32,597 nucleotides of DNA from Myxococcales bacterium (GCA_020431405.1 JAGQIK010000676.1:1-32597); one strand, 5' to 3'; counted from the stretch's first letter, positions 8,520 to 16,280 are shown. Notes: generated from the sequence alone by a model not told the origin. Made by a program: numbers and translations.

Positions 8520-8970
8520 CCTCGTCGCCGAGGATGCTGGCCAGCCCGGCGACCTGCGCCGCCATGGCGCTGCTGTCGACGAAGGCTTTCATGCGCACAA
8601 CCAACGCGCGGTAGAAATCGCGCGCCGAGACCATGCCGATGGGCAGGCCGGCGTTGTCGACGATGGGCAGGTGGCGAAAGCCGCCGCGCTTGATCAGCTC
8701 GAAGCAGTCCTCGAGCTCGGCGTCGGCGTCCACCGTGGTGACTTCGCGCGTGGCGACCTCGGAGACCTTGGTGCTGTCGGGATCGCGCTTGGCCGCGACC
8801 ACGCGCGTGAGCAGGTCGCGCTCGGAGAAGATGCCGAACAGCGCGCCGCCGTCGCGAACGAGCACCGCGCCGCAGTTGTGCTCGACCATGCGTGCCACGG
8901 CGTCGGTCACCGACGCGTCGGTCGCGACGGAGATGAGCTCGGTGTTCATGATCGCGTTGATGCCGGTCAT
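8506..8970 (-). CDS. CBS-domain pair protein
   Basis: A 154-aa stand-alone protein made of two CBS motifs (about residues 8-65 and 75-130): DAVARMVEHNCGAVLVRDGG then GIFSERDLLTRVV, and LEDCFELIKRGGFRHLPIVD then GMVSARDFYRALV. Such pairs bind adenine nucleotides (AMP, ATP, SAM) and report energy state. The start is ATG at 8970 with AAGGAGA 9 nt upstream; an upstream-extended frame was discarded because this ribosome-binding site is so good. It is divergent from a lipoate-ligase-like gene (48-bp gap) and convergent with the PlsC-esterase fusion. No partner enzyme is fused, so its client is unknown. Confidence 0.9.
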   Translation of the reverse strand: MTGINAIMNTELISVATDASVTDAVARMVEHNCGAVLVRDGGALFGIFSERDLLTRVVAAKRDPDSTKVSEVATREVTTVDADAELEDCFELIKRGGFRHLPIVDNAGLPIGMVSARDFYRALVVRMKAFVDSSAMAAQVAGLASILGDEAWPR

Positions 8971-9018
8971 CGCTGGTCTCCTTGCCACGCGGGCGTAGGG
9001 TGTCGAGGACGCAGGACG

Positions 9019-9738
9019 ATGGCATGCCGGTCGCACGCGGTGAAAGAGCCAGGATGGCTCACCAGCGCGTTGGCAGCCGGGGCCACTTTGGTCTATGAGC
9101 AGCGGGTGAGCGCCGAAGCCCTCGACATCGCCGACTACAATGCCGACGAAGACCTGCTCGACGCGCTGCGCGCCGACGGCCGCGCGCGCGTGCGCGTCTA
9201 CCGCCCAGCGCGCCCGCTGGTGGTGCTCGGACGCGGCAGCAAGCCGCATGTGGAGCTTCACATCGACGCGTGCCTCGCCGACGGCGTGTCCGTGACGCGA
9301 CGGCGCGGCGGTGGCTGCGCCGTGGTGCTCGACGAGGGCAACGTGATCGTCGCCGCGGTGCACCGCGAGGCGGGCTTTGGCGCCAACAAGCGCCTGCTCG
9401 ACGACTACTCGCGCTGGCTCATCGACGGTCTCGCGCGCAGCGGCGTGCCCGAGGTGCGCTTCGCCGGCATCTGCGACCTCGCCGTGGGAGAGCGGAAGAT
9501 CGCCGGCGCCTGCCTCTATCGCGCGCGCGACGTGGTCTTCTACTCGGCCTCGCTGCTGGTGGCGCCGCGCCTCGAGCTGCTGTCGCGCTACCTCGCGCAC
9601 CCGCCGCGCGAGCCCGACTATCGTCGCGGGCGCGCCCACGACGCCTTCGTCACCACCCTCGACGCGCACGTCGGCGGGCTCGCCGCCGAGACGCTCGAGG
9701 CCAGGCTGCGCGCGACGCTCGATCCCTTCGACAGCTGA
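9019..9738 (+). CDS. Lipoate-protein ligase A family protein
   Basis: The protein has about 240 aa with a BPL/LplA/LipB catalytic fold. The diagnostic motif RRRGGGCAVVLDEGNVIVA (adenylate/lipoate binding) is near residue 95, and the conserved Lys of GERKIAGAC follows at about residue 160. These enzymes attach lipoate or octanoate to E2 and GcvH lysines, which suits a window that also codes for lipoate-dependent E2, E3 and E1. It lacks the ~90-residue C-terminal accessory domain of classical LplA, so it could be an octanoyltransferase or amidotransferase instead of an ATP-dependent ligase. The ATG at 9019 was chosen because AGGA sits just upstream; a GTG at 9040 is possible. Confidence 0.82.
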   Translation: MACRSHAVKEPGWLTSALAAGATLVYEQRVSAEALDIADYNADEDLLDALRADGRARVRVYRPARPLVVLGRGSKPHVELHIDACLADGVSVTRRRGGGCAVVLDEGNVIVAAVHREAGFGANKRLLDDYSRWLIDGLARSGVPEVRFAGICDLAVGERKIAGACLYRARDVVFYSASLLVAPRLELLSRYLAHPPREPDYRRGRAHDAFVTTLDAHVGGLAAETLEARLRATLDPFDS

Positions 9739-9742
9739 AAAT

Positions 9743-9761
9743 TAGGACCAATTTGATACTA
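9743..9761. promoter_or_regulatory. AT-rich palindromic operator candidate upstream of korAB
   Basis: TAGGACCAA-T-TTGATACTA is an imperfect inverted repeat: 7 of 9 arm positions match around a central T. It lies in a sharply AT-rich patch, 5 nt after the lipoate-ligase stop and 137 bp before korA. Size and layout resemble Rrf2/IscR-family operators, and the downstream operon encodes three Fe-S proteins. The identity of the regulator is inference. Confidence 0.45.
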
Positions 9762-9898
9762 TTTGCGCGCGGCCTGCGCACGCGCGGATCGGACGTCGCA
9801 TCCGCCATCGCGTAGGGCGCCAATGTTGTTGAGAATGCGAGCTATCTTGCTAAGCTCGCCCCGTTCCACCCGAGGCTTGCCAGGAGCTGATCACACCC

Positions 9899-11773
9899 AT
9901 GACGACTGCCAGTAGTACAACGACCAAGTCGGGCGATAAGCGGGAGCTCGACCGCGTGACCATCCGGTTCGCGGGCGACTCGGGCGACGGGATGCAGCTG
10001 GTCGGATCGCACTTCACCACCACCTCCGCCGTCATCGGCAACGACGTGCAAACGTTGCCCGACTTCCCCGCGGAGATTCGCGCGCCCGCCGGCTCGCTGC
10101 CGGGCGTGAGCGCGTTTCAGATCAGCTTCGCTGCCGAGGACATCTTCACGCCGGGCGACCGCCCCGACGTGCTCGTCGCGATGAACCCCGCCGCGCTCAA
10201 GGCCAACCTCTCCGAGCTTCCGCGTGGCGCGACGATCATCGTCAACGACGACGAGTTCAACAAGGCCAACCTCAAGAAGGCGGCCTACGAAGAGAACCCG
10301 CTCGACACCGACGCGCTCGACGGTTTCACCGTGCACCGCGTGCCGATCACGTCGATGACCACGCGCGCGCTCGAGGACAGCGACCTCACCGCGCAGCAGA
10401 AGGCGCGCTGCAAGAACTTCTTCGCGCTGGGGCTGATGTACTGGCTCTTCGATCGTCCGCTCGACTCGACGCTCGACATGATCAACGAGAAGTTCGCGAC
10501 GCGCGCGACGCTGCGCGAGGCCAACGTCGCGGTGCTCAAGGCCGGTCACGCCTACGGCGAGACCACCGAGATGTTCCACGAGACGTTCCACGTGCCGCCC
10601 GCCGAGCTCGAGCCCGGTCTGTACCGCAACATCACCGGCAACGCCGCCACCGCGCTCGGCTTCCTCGCCGCCTCGCAGCAAGCCGGCACGCCGCTGTTCT
10701 ACGGCAGCTACCCGATCACGCCGGCGAGCGACGTGCTGCACGAGCTGGCGCGCTTCAAGAACTTCGGCGTCAAGACGTTCCAGGCCGAAGACGAAATCTC
10801 GGCCGTCTGCGCCACCGTCGGCGCGGCGTGGGGCGGTGCGCTCGCGCTCACCGGCACCAGCGGTCCGGGCCTCGCGCTCAAAGGCGAAGCCGTCGGCATG
10901 GCGGTGATGGTCGAGCTGCCGATGGTGATCATCAACGTGCAGCGCGGCGGGCCGAGCACCGGCTTGCCCACCAAGACCGAGCAGGCCGACCTGCTGCAGG
11001 CGATCTACGGCCGCAACGGCGAGTCGCCGCTGTGCATCGTCGCGCCGTGCACGCCGAGCGACTGCTTCACGATGGCCATCGAGGCCTTCCGCATCGCCGT
11101 CAAGCACATGACGCCGGTTATCTACCTCTCGGACGGCTACCTCGGAAACGGCGCCGAGCCGTGGAAGATCCCAGACGTCGCGTCGCTGCCCGCGATCAAG
11201 GTCGCCTACGCGACGCAGCCGGGCGAGGGCGAAGAGTTTCTGCCCTACAAGCGTGACGAGTGGCTCGCCCGCCCGTGGGCGATTCCCGGCACGGAAGGGC
11301 TCGAGCACCGCATCGGCACGCTCGAGAAGCAGGACCTCACCGGCAACGTCAGCTACGACCCGGCCAACCACCAGCACATGACCGACCTGCGCGCCGCGAA
11401 GATCGAGCGCATCGCCGACGACATTCCGCCGCTCGAGGCGTTTGGCGGCGACAGCGGCGAGCTCGCGGTCGTCGGTTGGGGCGGCACCTACGGCGCGCTG
11501 CGCTCGGCCGTCACGCGCGCGCAGCGCAGGGGCGCCAAGGTCTCGCACATCCACCTGCGGCACCTCAACCCGATGCCGAAGAACACCGGCGAGCTGTTGT
11601 CGCGCTTCGACAAGGTGCTCGTCGCCGAGCTCAACTGCGGGCAGCTGCGCGCGCTGCTACGCGCGAAGTTCCTCATCGACTGCGCCGGCCTCAACAAGGT
11701 CGCTGGCCAGCCGTTCCGTGTCTCCGAAGTCGAGGCCAAGATCGACGAGCTTTGCGCCGGGGAGAAGAACTGA
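9899..11773 (+). CDS. korA: 2-oxoacid:ferredoxin oxidoreductase, fused gamma-alpha subunit
   Basis: The protein has 624 aa. The N-terminal ~200 residues are the gamma domain (RFAGDSGDGMQLVGS, FPAEIRAPAGSLPGVSAFQI). The alpha domain follows, with the substrate/pyrimidine-binding YPITPASDVLHE at 271-282, then GTSGPGLALKGEAVGMAV and VNVQRGGPSTGLPT-like sequence. The enzyme oxidatively decarboxylates a 2-oxoacid to acyl-CoA and reduces ferredoxin; the two-gene KorAB type usually uses 2-oxoglutarate. AGGAG lies 12 nt before the ATG. It overlaps korB by 1 nt (TGATG), and a ferredoxin gene follows, giving enzyme and electron acceptor in one operon. Substrate choice (2-oxoglutarate or pyruvate) is inferred. 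Confidence 0.95.
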   Translation: MTTASSTTTKSGDKRELDRVTIRFAGDSGDGMQLVGSHFTTTSAVIGNDVQTLPDFPAEIRAPAGSLPGVSAFQISFAAEDIFTPGDRPDVLVAMNPAALKANLSELPRGATIIVNDDEFNKANLKKAAYEENPLDTDALDGFTVHRVPITSMTTRALEDSDLTAQQKARCKNFFALGLMYWLFDRPLDSTLDMINEKFATRATLREANVAVLKAGHAYGETTEMFHETFHVPPAELEPGLYRNITGNAATALGFLAASQQAGTPLFYGSYPITPASDVLHELARFKNFGVKTFQAEDEISAVCATVGAAWGGALALTGTSGPGLALKGEAVGMAVMVELPMVIINVQRGGPSTGLPTKTEQADLLQAIYGRNGESPLCIVAPCTPSDCFTMAIEAFRIAVKHMTPVIYLSDGYLGNGAEPWKIPDVASLPAIKVAYATQPGEGEEFLPYKRDEWLARPWAIPGTEGLEHRIGTLEKQDLTGNVSYDPANHQHMTDLRAAKIERIADDIPPLEAFGGDSGELAVVGWGGTYGALRSAVTRAQRRGAKVSHIHLRHLNPMPKNTGELLSRFDKVLVAELNCGQLRALLRAKFLIDCAGLNKVAGQPFRVSEVEAKIDELCAGEKN

Positions 11774-12783
11774 TGACGCCGACCTACACGCGAAAAGACT
11801 TTACCAGCGACCAGGACGTACGCTGGTGCCCCGGCTGCGGCGACTACTCGATCCTCGCGCAGATCCAACGCGTGCTGCCCGACATCGGCAAGCCGCGCCA
11901 CGAGATCGCGTTTGTCTCGGGCATCGGCTGCTCGAGCCGCCTGCCGTACTACATGAACACGTACGGCTTCCACACGATCCACGGCCGCGCGCCGGCGATC
12001 GCCACTGGGCTCAAGTCGGTCAACCCGAACCTCTCGGTGTGGGTTGTCACCGGTGACGGCGACGGGCTGAGCATCGGCGGCAACCACCTGCTGCACGTGA
12101 TGCGGCGCAACGTCGACCTCAACATCATCCTCTTCAACAACCAGATCTACGGGCTGACCAAGGGCCAGTACTCGCCCACGTCGGAGTTCGGCAAGCAGAC
12201 CAAGTCGTCGCCGGTGGGCAACATCGATCACCCGATCCGACCGATCGGCGTCGCGCTGGCCGCCGAAGCGAGCTTCGTCGCGCGGACGATGGACCGCGAC
12301 ACCAAGCACCTGCAGCAGACGCTGCTCGCCGCCGCCGCGCACAAGGGCACCTCGTTCGTCGAGGTCTACCAGAACTGCAACATCTTCAACGACGGGGCCT
12401 TCTTCCCGCTCACCGAGAAGGCCACCAAGGCGGACAATACCGTCGTGCTCGAACACGGCAAGCCGCTCATCTTCGGCAAAGAGCGCGAAAAAGGTATTCG
12501 TCTCAACGGTCTCACGCCCGAGGTGGTCAAGCTCAGCGAGGTTGACGAATCCGAGCTACTGGTGCATGACGCCGAAAGAGCCGATCCGGTGCTCGCCATG
12601 CTGCTCGACCGAATGACCCATCCCCAGTTTCCCGTACCCCTCGGAGTGTTCCGTCGTGTCGAGCGCCCGTGCTACGAGCAGCTGATGCAGGGACAGGTCG
12701 ATCGCGAGCGCAAACGAAAGACCCCTGACCTCGCTCAGGTGTTCCGCCGCGGCAACACCTGGGAAGTTACCAAACGTAGCTAG
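11773..12783 (+). CDS. korB: 2-oxoacid:ferredoxin oxidoreductase, beta subunit
   Basis: The protein has 336 aa. It carries the thiamine diphosphate site (VTGDGDGLSIGGNH, then NNQIYGLTKGQYSPTS) and cysteines for one [4Fe-4S] cluster: CPGCG (C19, C22), GIGCSS (C53) and the later NCNIFND Cys. This subunit performs decarboxylation and passes electrons to the cluster and then to ferredoxin. It begins inside the korA stop (TGATG), so the subunits are translationally coupled. The sequence is intact and typical of aerobic-type KorB, with a ~60-residue C-terminal extension after the Fe-S/TPP core. Confidence 0.95.
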   Translation: MTPTYTRKDFTSDQDVRWCPGCGDYSILAQIQRVLPDIGKPRHEIAFVSGIGCSSRLPYYMNTYGFHTIHGRAPAIATGLKSVNPNLSVWVVTGDGDGLSIGGNHLLHVMRRNVDLNIILFNNQIYGLTKGQYSPTSEFGKQTKSSPVGNIDHPIRPIGVALAAEASFVARTMDRDTKHLQQTLLAAAAHKGTSFVEVYQNCNIFNDGAFFPLTEKATKADNTVVLEHGKPLIFGKEREKGIRLNGLTPEVVKLSEVDESELLVHDAERADPVLAMLLDRMTHPQFPVPLGVFRRVERPCYEQLMQGQVDRERKRKTPDLAQVFRRGNTWEVTKRS

Positions 12784-12805
12784 TCCCGATACGCGGAGAG
12801 CCAAA

Positions 12806-13105
12806 GTGACCTACATCATCGCTGACCCCTGCATCGACGTCATGGATACCGCTTGCGTCGAAGTCTGCCCGGTGGACTGCATCCACTACGAGGAAGGCGT
12901 CGACCGCAAGCTCTACATCGACCCCGACGAGTGCATCGATTGCGGCGCCTGCGAGCCCGCCTGCCCGGTGACGGCGATCTTCGCCGAGGAAGACATCCCC
13001 GAAGACCAGATGCCCTACCTCGAGATCGACGCCGAGTGGTTCTCCGACAAGGACGCCGCTCGCAAGAAGGTCGACGATCTCAAGCCTCCCGGCGAGAAGG
13101 GCTAG
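12806..13105 (+). CDS. fdxA: Seven-iron ferredoxin (FdxA type)
   Basis: The protein has 99 aa. It begins TYIIADPCIDVMDTACVEVC, giving C-x7-C-x3-CP for a [3Fe-4S] cluster, then CIDCGACEPACP for a [4Fe-4S] cluster. The acidic C-terminal ~35 residues (DAEWFSDKDAARKKVDDL) are typical of FdxA ferredoxins. It starts with GTG 22 nt after korB and is very likely the electron acceptor of KorAB. Cytoplasmic. The Cys next to the first cluster motif (PVDC) also serves the second cluster, as usual in the family. Confidence 0.95.
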   Translation: MTYIIADPCIDVMDTACVEVCPVDCIHYEEGVDRKLYIDPDECIDCGACEPACPVTAIFAEEDIPEDQMPYLEIDAEWFSDKDAARKKVDDLKPPGEKG

Positions 13106-13145
13106 GCCGCGGGCCAGAGCGCGCGTCCGCTGACGTGTGCGCCAC

Positions 13146-13167
13146 GACTGGCACAGCTGTGCCAGTC
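13146..13167. promoter_or_regulatory. Perfect 22-bp palindrome
   Basis: GACTGGCACAG joined directly to CTGTGCCAGTC is a perfect 11+11 inverted repeat without spacer, 40 bp after the ferredoxin stop and 104 bp before the next gene. Without a T-tract it is a poor terminator. An operator for a dimeric regulator of the downstream secreted protein is the best guess. Confidence 0.6.
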
Positions 13168-13194
13168 AATCCTGCTGTAAACTGTCGAAATACT

Positions 13195-13212
13195 GTGCCG
13201 CTCACGCGGCAC
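13195..13212. other. Short hairpin (7-bp stem, 4-nt loop)
   Basis: GTGCCGC-TCAC-GCGGCAC forms a perfect stem-loop between the 22-bp palindrome and the MYXO-CTERM-like gene. No T-run follows on either strand. It could be an mRNA leader structure or part of a factor-dependent terminator for the kor operon. Confidence 0.4.
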
Positions 13213-13270
13213 GCGGGTTGCTCTATGCCTCGGGCGTCGGCGCTGTGCCACCGCCGCTCTGGAGGCCATC

Positions 13271-13849
13271 ATGAAAGCAACCATCCATCTCGTGCTCGCC
13301 GTCGCCCTCGTCGCGAGCAGCGCCACCAGCGCCAACGCCGAGAGCTACTACCCCCGCGACTGGGGCGCCGATATCGCGCCGGCTTGCAGCTGCAACTACG
13401 AGTGCAAGGTCTACGGCTATAACTATTGGTGCATCGCCAATCGCTGCATCTGGTCGACCACCAACCAAGGCAAGACGTGCGGCGGCCCCGGTGGCGACCC
13501 TGGCTACCCCATCGAGGGCGGGCCCGCCTACAACGAGGCAGGCACGAGCTACCTCGACTTCGGACCGTCGCCCTACTACGAAGGGGACGACCCGTCACCG
13601 TACTGGGAAGGCAACAGCGGCAGCTTCGAAGACGGCGGCTACTATCCGCCTAGCCCCGATGCCGGCGTCGGCAACGGCAATGGCAATGGCAACGGCTCGA
13701 ACCTCTCCGAGCGTCCCGGCTGCAACGTGGCGCCCGGCGGGTGGCCTTCGCTCGCTTCGCTGATGGTGCTCGCGATGCTGGCGGGACTATGGTGGCTCGG
13801 CCGCCGATCGCAGCGCGCGTGTCAGTCCCAGAGGCGCGTCGAGAAGTAG
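13271..13849 (+). CDS. Secreted Cys-rich protein with MYXO-CTERM-like C-terminus
   Basis: The protein has 192 aa. A Sec signal peptide (cut after ANA, residue 23) leads a cysteine-rich segment (five or more Cys between residues 37 and 75) and a Pro/Gly/Tyr-rich region with a (Gly-Asn) run coded by 13668-13697. The C-terminus has a Gly-Cys (RPGCNVAPGGWPSL), a hydrophobic helix (LMVLAMLAGLWWLG) and an Arg-rich tail, the tripartite layout of MYXO-CTERM sorting signals, whose invariant Cys is processed and lipid-modified for surface display. GGAGG (13261-13265) precedes the ATG. The last 28 bp overlap the convergent cysteine synthase gene. Its function is unknown; a surface structural or adhesive role is inferred. 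Confidence 0.8.
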   Translation: MKATIHLVLAVALVASSATSANAESYYPRDWGADIAPACSCNYECKVYGYNYWCIANRCIWSTTNQGKTCGGPGGDPGYPIEGGPAYNEAGTSYLDFGPSPYYEGDDPSPYWEGNSGSFEDGGYYPPSPDAGVGNGNGNGNGSNLSERPGCNVAPGGWPSLASLMVLAMLAGLWWLGRRSQRACQSQRRVEK

Positions 13850-14796
13850 CGCTCGCCGATGTCGCAGAAGAGCGTGACGATGCGCGCGCCCGGGTTGGCC
13901 TTGGCCGTCTCGACGGCGGCCTTGAGGTACGCCCCAGACGACTGACCGACGAAGATGCCGCGCCGCGCGAGCGCGTTGCAGTAGTCGAAGGCGTCCTCGA
14001 TCGAGACGCGCACTTGCTCGTCGACGACGCGGGTGTCGAGGATCTTGGGCACGATGTCTTCGGGTGACTCGAGCGGCTTGAGGCCTTCGATGCCGGGAAA
14101 CACCTCCGGCAGCACCTGCACGATCTTGATCGAAGGGTCGTGCTCCTTGAGGCGCCTGCCCACGCCGGTGATCGTGCCGCCGGTGCCGATGCCCGAGATG
14201 AAGTGCGTCAGCTCGCCGCCGGTCTGCTCGAGGATCTCGACCGCCGTCTCGTCGTAGTGCGCGCGCCAGTTGCCGTCGTTGGCGTACTGGTCGGGCATGA
14301 AGTACTTGTCGGCGTGCTCCTCGGCGAGCCGATGCGCCTCGCGAAGCGCCGCGTCGTAGCCTTCCAGCGGGTCGGTCTGGATCAGCTTCGCGCCGTGCGC
14401 GAGGATGCGCTTCTTGCGCTCGGCTGACGCGTTGCCAGGCAGAACCAGCGTGACGTCGTAACCCATCATGGCGCCGATCATCGCGTAGGCGATGCCCGCG
14501 TTGCCGCTCGACGAGTCGATGATCGACCGTTCCCGCGTAAGTCGCCCGCGCTCGATCTCTTCGAGCAGCATGCGCCGCACCGGGCGGTCTTTGAGCGAGC
14601 CGCCCGGGTTTGTCCACTCGCACTTGGCGTGCAGCGTGGCGCCGTTGTCGGGCCACGCGTCGAGACCTTCAACCGAGAGCAGGCGCGTGCCGCCGATCAG
14701 CCCCAGCGTGGGGTAGCGCTCGACGTACTTGCGCAGGTTCTCGGGCAGCATGGATGTCGCGCCTTGGCCTCGCCTGAGGGGGATGACAACGTTCAT
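13822..14796 (-). CDS. cysM: Cysteine synthase, CysM-like (PLP enzyme)
   Basis: The protein has 324 aa, a fold-type II PLP enzyme. The Schiff-base Lys69 is in NPGGSLKDRP, the substrate loop is SSSGNAGIAYAM, and the phosphate-binding SGIGTGGTITGVGRRL follows. It makes cysteine from an activated serine and a sulfur donor. Position as third gene after a CysO-like carrier (5-nt gap to the E1 gene) matches the pathway in which CysM joins O-phosphoserine to thiocarboxylated CysO, as known in mycobacteria. O-acetylserine/sulfide cannot be excluded from sequence. The start at 14796 gives a 15-residue leader before Met16, which is an alternative start. The 3' end overlaps the convergent surface-protein gene by 28 bp. 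Confidence 0.9.
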   Translation of the reverse strand: MNVVIPLRRGQGATSMLPENLRKYVERYPTLGLIGGTRLLSVEGLDAWPDNGATLHAKCEWTNPGGSLKDRPVRRMLLEEIERGRLTRERSIIDSSSGNAGIAYAMIGAMMGYDVTLVLPGNASAERKKRILAHGAKLIQTDPLEGYDAALREAHRLAEEHADKYFMPDQYANDGNWRAHYDETAVEILEQTGGELTHFISGIGTGGTITGVGRRLKEHDPSIKIVQVLPEVFPGIEGLKPLESPEDIVPKILDTRVVDEQVRVSIEDAFDYCNALARRGIFVGQSSGAYLKAAVETAKANPGARIVTLFCDIGERYFSTRLWD

Positions 14797-14801
14797 CTAT
14801 T

Positions 14802-15968
14802 TTATCCGTTGGGATTGCTGCAGAAGAATTCGTAGTCGATGAACCCCGGGAACTCTTTGCCGTCGCCGCAGTAGGCGCACTCGGGGTCGCGGCGCAGCTT
14901 GAGCGTGCGAAACTCGTTGTCGAGCGCGTCGTAGTGCACGAGCTTGCCTACCAGCGGCTCGCCAACGCCGAGGATCAGCTTCACCACCTCGACCGCTTCC
15001 ATCACGCCGACCACGCCGGGCAGCACGCCGAGCACGCCGGCGTCGGCGCACGAGGGCGCCAGCTCAGGCGGCGGCGGCTCGGGATACAAGCAGCGGTAGC
15101 AGGGGCCGTGCGGCGGGTGAAAGACCGTCACCTGGCCTTCGAAGCGATAGATGCTGCCGTGCACGTTGGGGATGCCCAGCTTGACGCAGGCGTCGTTGAC
15201 CAGGTAGCGCGTGGGGAAGTTGTCGGTGCCGTCGACGACGATGTCGTAGCCCGAGAAGTACTTCTCGACGTTGCCCGAGTGCAGGCGGTCCTCGTGGGGC
15301 ACGACGTTGATCGTCGGGTTGAGCCCGAGCAGCGTCTTCTTTGCAGACTCGGTCTTGGGCGTGCCGACGCGATCGGCGGTGTGGATGATCTGGCGCTGCA
15401 GGTTGCTCTCGTCGACGACATCGAAGTCGATCACGCCGAGGGTGCCGACACCGGCCGCGGCGAGGTAGAGCGCCGTCGGGGAGCCGAGCCCGCCGGCGCC
15501 GATGCACAGCACCTTCGACTCGAGCAGCTTGATCTGGCCTGCTTCGCCGACCTCGGGGATCGCCAGGTGCCGCTTGTAGCGGTTGCGCTGGTCGGTGGTC
15601 AGCGACTTGGGCTTGAACACCGGGTGGCCCTGCTGCTGCCAGCGCGAAAAGCCGCCCGACATCGAAGACACGTTGGTGTAGCCGAGCCGCTGCAGCGCGT
15701 CGGCCGCGAGCAGCGAGCGCACACCGCCGGCGCAGTAGGCGATGATCGGCGTGTCGCGCTCGGGGATGGCTTGCTCGACGCGCAGCTCGAGGAAGCTCTT
15801 GGGCAGGTGCACTGCGCCGGGGATCAGGCCCGCGTCGACCTCGTCCTTGTCGCGAACGTCGACGATGACGGTGCCGTTGCCCTTGCTGTGGATTTCGCGG
15901 GTCTCGTCGGGCGTGACCTCGCGAACGCGCTGCCGGATGCTGCCCAGCATGTCTTGAACGGTGCCCAT
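14802..15968 (-). CDS. Rhodanese-E1 fusion: sulfur-carrier adenylyl/sulfurtransferase (MoeZ/MoeB/ThiF family)
   Basis: The protein has 388 aa. Residues ~20-120 are a rhodanese domain (active loop AYCAGGVRS, Cys79) that can hold a persulfide. Residues ~130-388 are an E1-like enzyme: ATP motif GAGGLGSPTALYLAAAGVG, Arg finger in NLQRQIIH, the conserved SCADAGVLGVLPG and a zinc site from CYRC and CAYC. It would adenylate the C-terminal Gly of a ubiquitin-like carrier and convert it to a thiocarboxylate. In MoeZ/MOCS3 the rhodanese is C-terminal; here it is N-terminal. The start is 9 nt after the CysO-like gene, whose product is the obvious substrate. Confidence 0.93.
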   Translation of the reverse strand: MGTVQDMLGSIRQRVREVTPDETREIHSKGNGTVIVDVRDKDEVDAGLIPGAVHLPKSFLELRVEQAIPERDTPIIAYCAGGVRSLLAADALQRLGYTNVSSMSGGFSRWQQQGHPVFKPKSLTTDQRNRYKRHLAIPEVGEAGQIKLLESKVLCIGAGGLGSPTALYLAAAGVGTLGVIDFDVVDESNLQRQIIHTADRVGTPKTESAKKTLLGLNPTINVVPHEDRLHSGNVEKYFSGYDIVVDGTDNFPTRYLVNDACVKLGIPNVHGSIYRFEGQVTVFHPPHGPCYRCLYPEPPPPELAPSCADAGVLGVLPGVVGVMEAVEVVKLILGVGEPLVGKLVHYDALDNEFRTLKLRRDPECAYCGDGKEFPGFIDYEFFCSNPNG

Positions 15969-15977
15969 CGGTAGCCT

Positions 15978-16256
15978 CTAGTACGCCCCGCCGGCGATGG
16001 CGGGTACGATGGAGATGACGTCGCTTTCCTTGACCTCGGTGTCGAGCCCGGAGAGGGAGCGCACGTCCTCGTCGTTTACGAACATGTTGACGAAGCGCCG
16101 CAGCTCGCCCGCGTCGTCGCAGATGCGCGCGCGAAAGCCGGCGTGGGCCTCGTCGAGGTTGGCGAGCAGCTCGCGAACCGTCGCGCCGCCGACCTCGACG
16201 GTGCTCTGGCCTTTGACCAGCGGTCTCAGCGGGGTAGGGATGCGTACGTTGGGCAT
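15978..16256 (-). CDS. cysO: CysO/ThiS/MoaD-like sulfur carrier with C-terminal Gly-Gly-Ala-Tyr
   Basis: A 92-aa ubiquitin-fold sulfur carrier. It has the CysO-like core RRFVNMFVNDEDVRSLSGLD and ends AIAGGAY: the diglycine that is adenylated and thiocarboxylated is followed by two extra residues. Carriers with such tails need a JAMM-type peptidase to expose the Gly-Gly, and none is in the window. The start is ATG at 16256 with AGGAG 10 nt upstream, not the longer open frame that runs through the leader. It heads the carrier-E1-cysteine synthase operon, just behind a leader terminator. It probably serves cysteine synthesis and may also donate sulfur to the adjacent TfuA/YcaO thioamidation pair. 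Confidence 0.92.
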   Translation of the reverse strand: MPNVRIPTPLRPLVKGQSTVEVGGATVRELLANLDEAHAGFRARICDDAGELRRFVNMFVNDEDVRSLSGLDTEVKESDVISIVPAIAGGAY

Positions 16257-16280
16257 GGTCTCCGGGCTCCTGAAAAACAA

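Noticed and set aside
13149-13163. Possible sigma-54 promoter (TGGCAC ... TGCC) in the 22-bp palindrome
   Set aside because: GG and GC are separated by 9 nt instead of the required 10, and the match is explained by the perfect palindrome.
13146-13167. Palindrome as intrinsic terminator of the kor operon
   Set aside because: No T-tract follows on either strand, and the palindrome has no natural loop.
13668-13697. Short periodic repeat considered as a CRISPR or VNTR
   Set aside because: It is an in-frame (Gly-Asn) coding microsatellite, far too short for a CRISPR.
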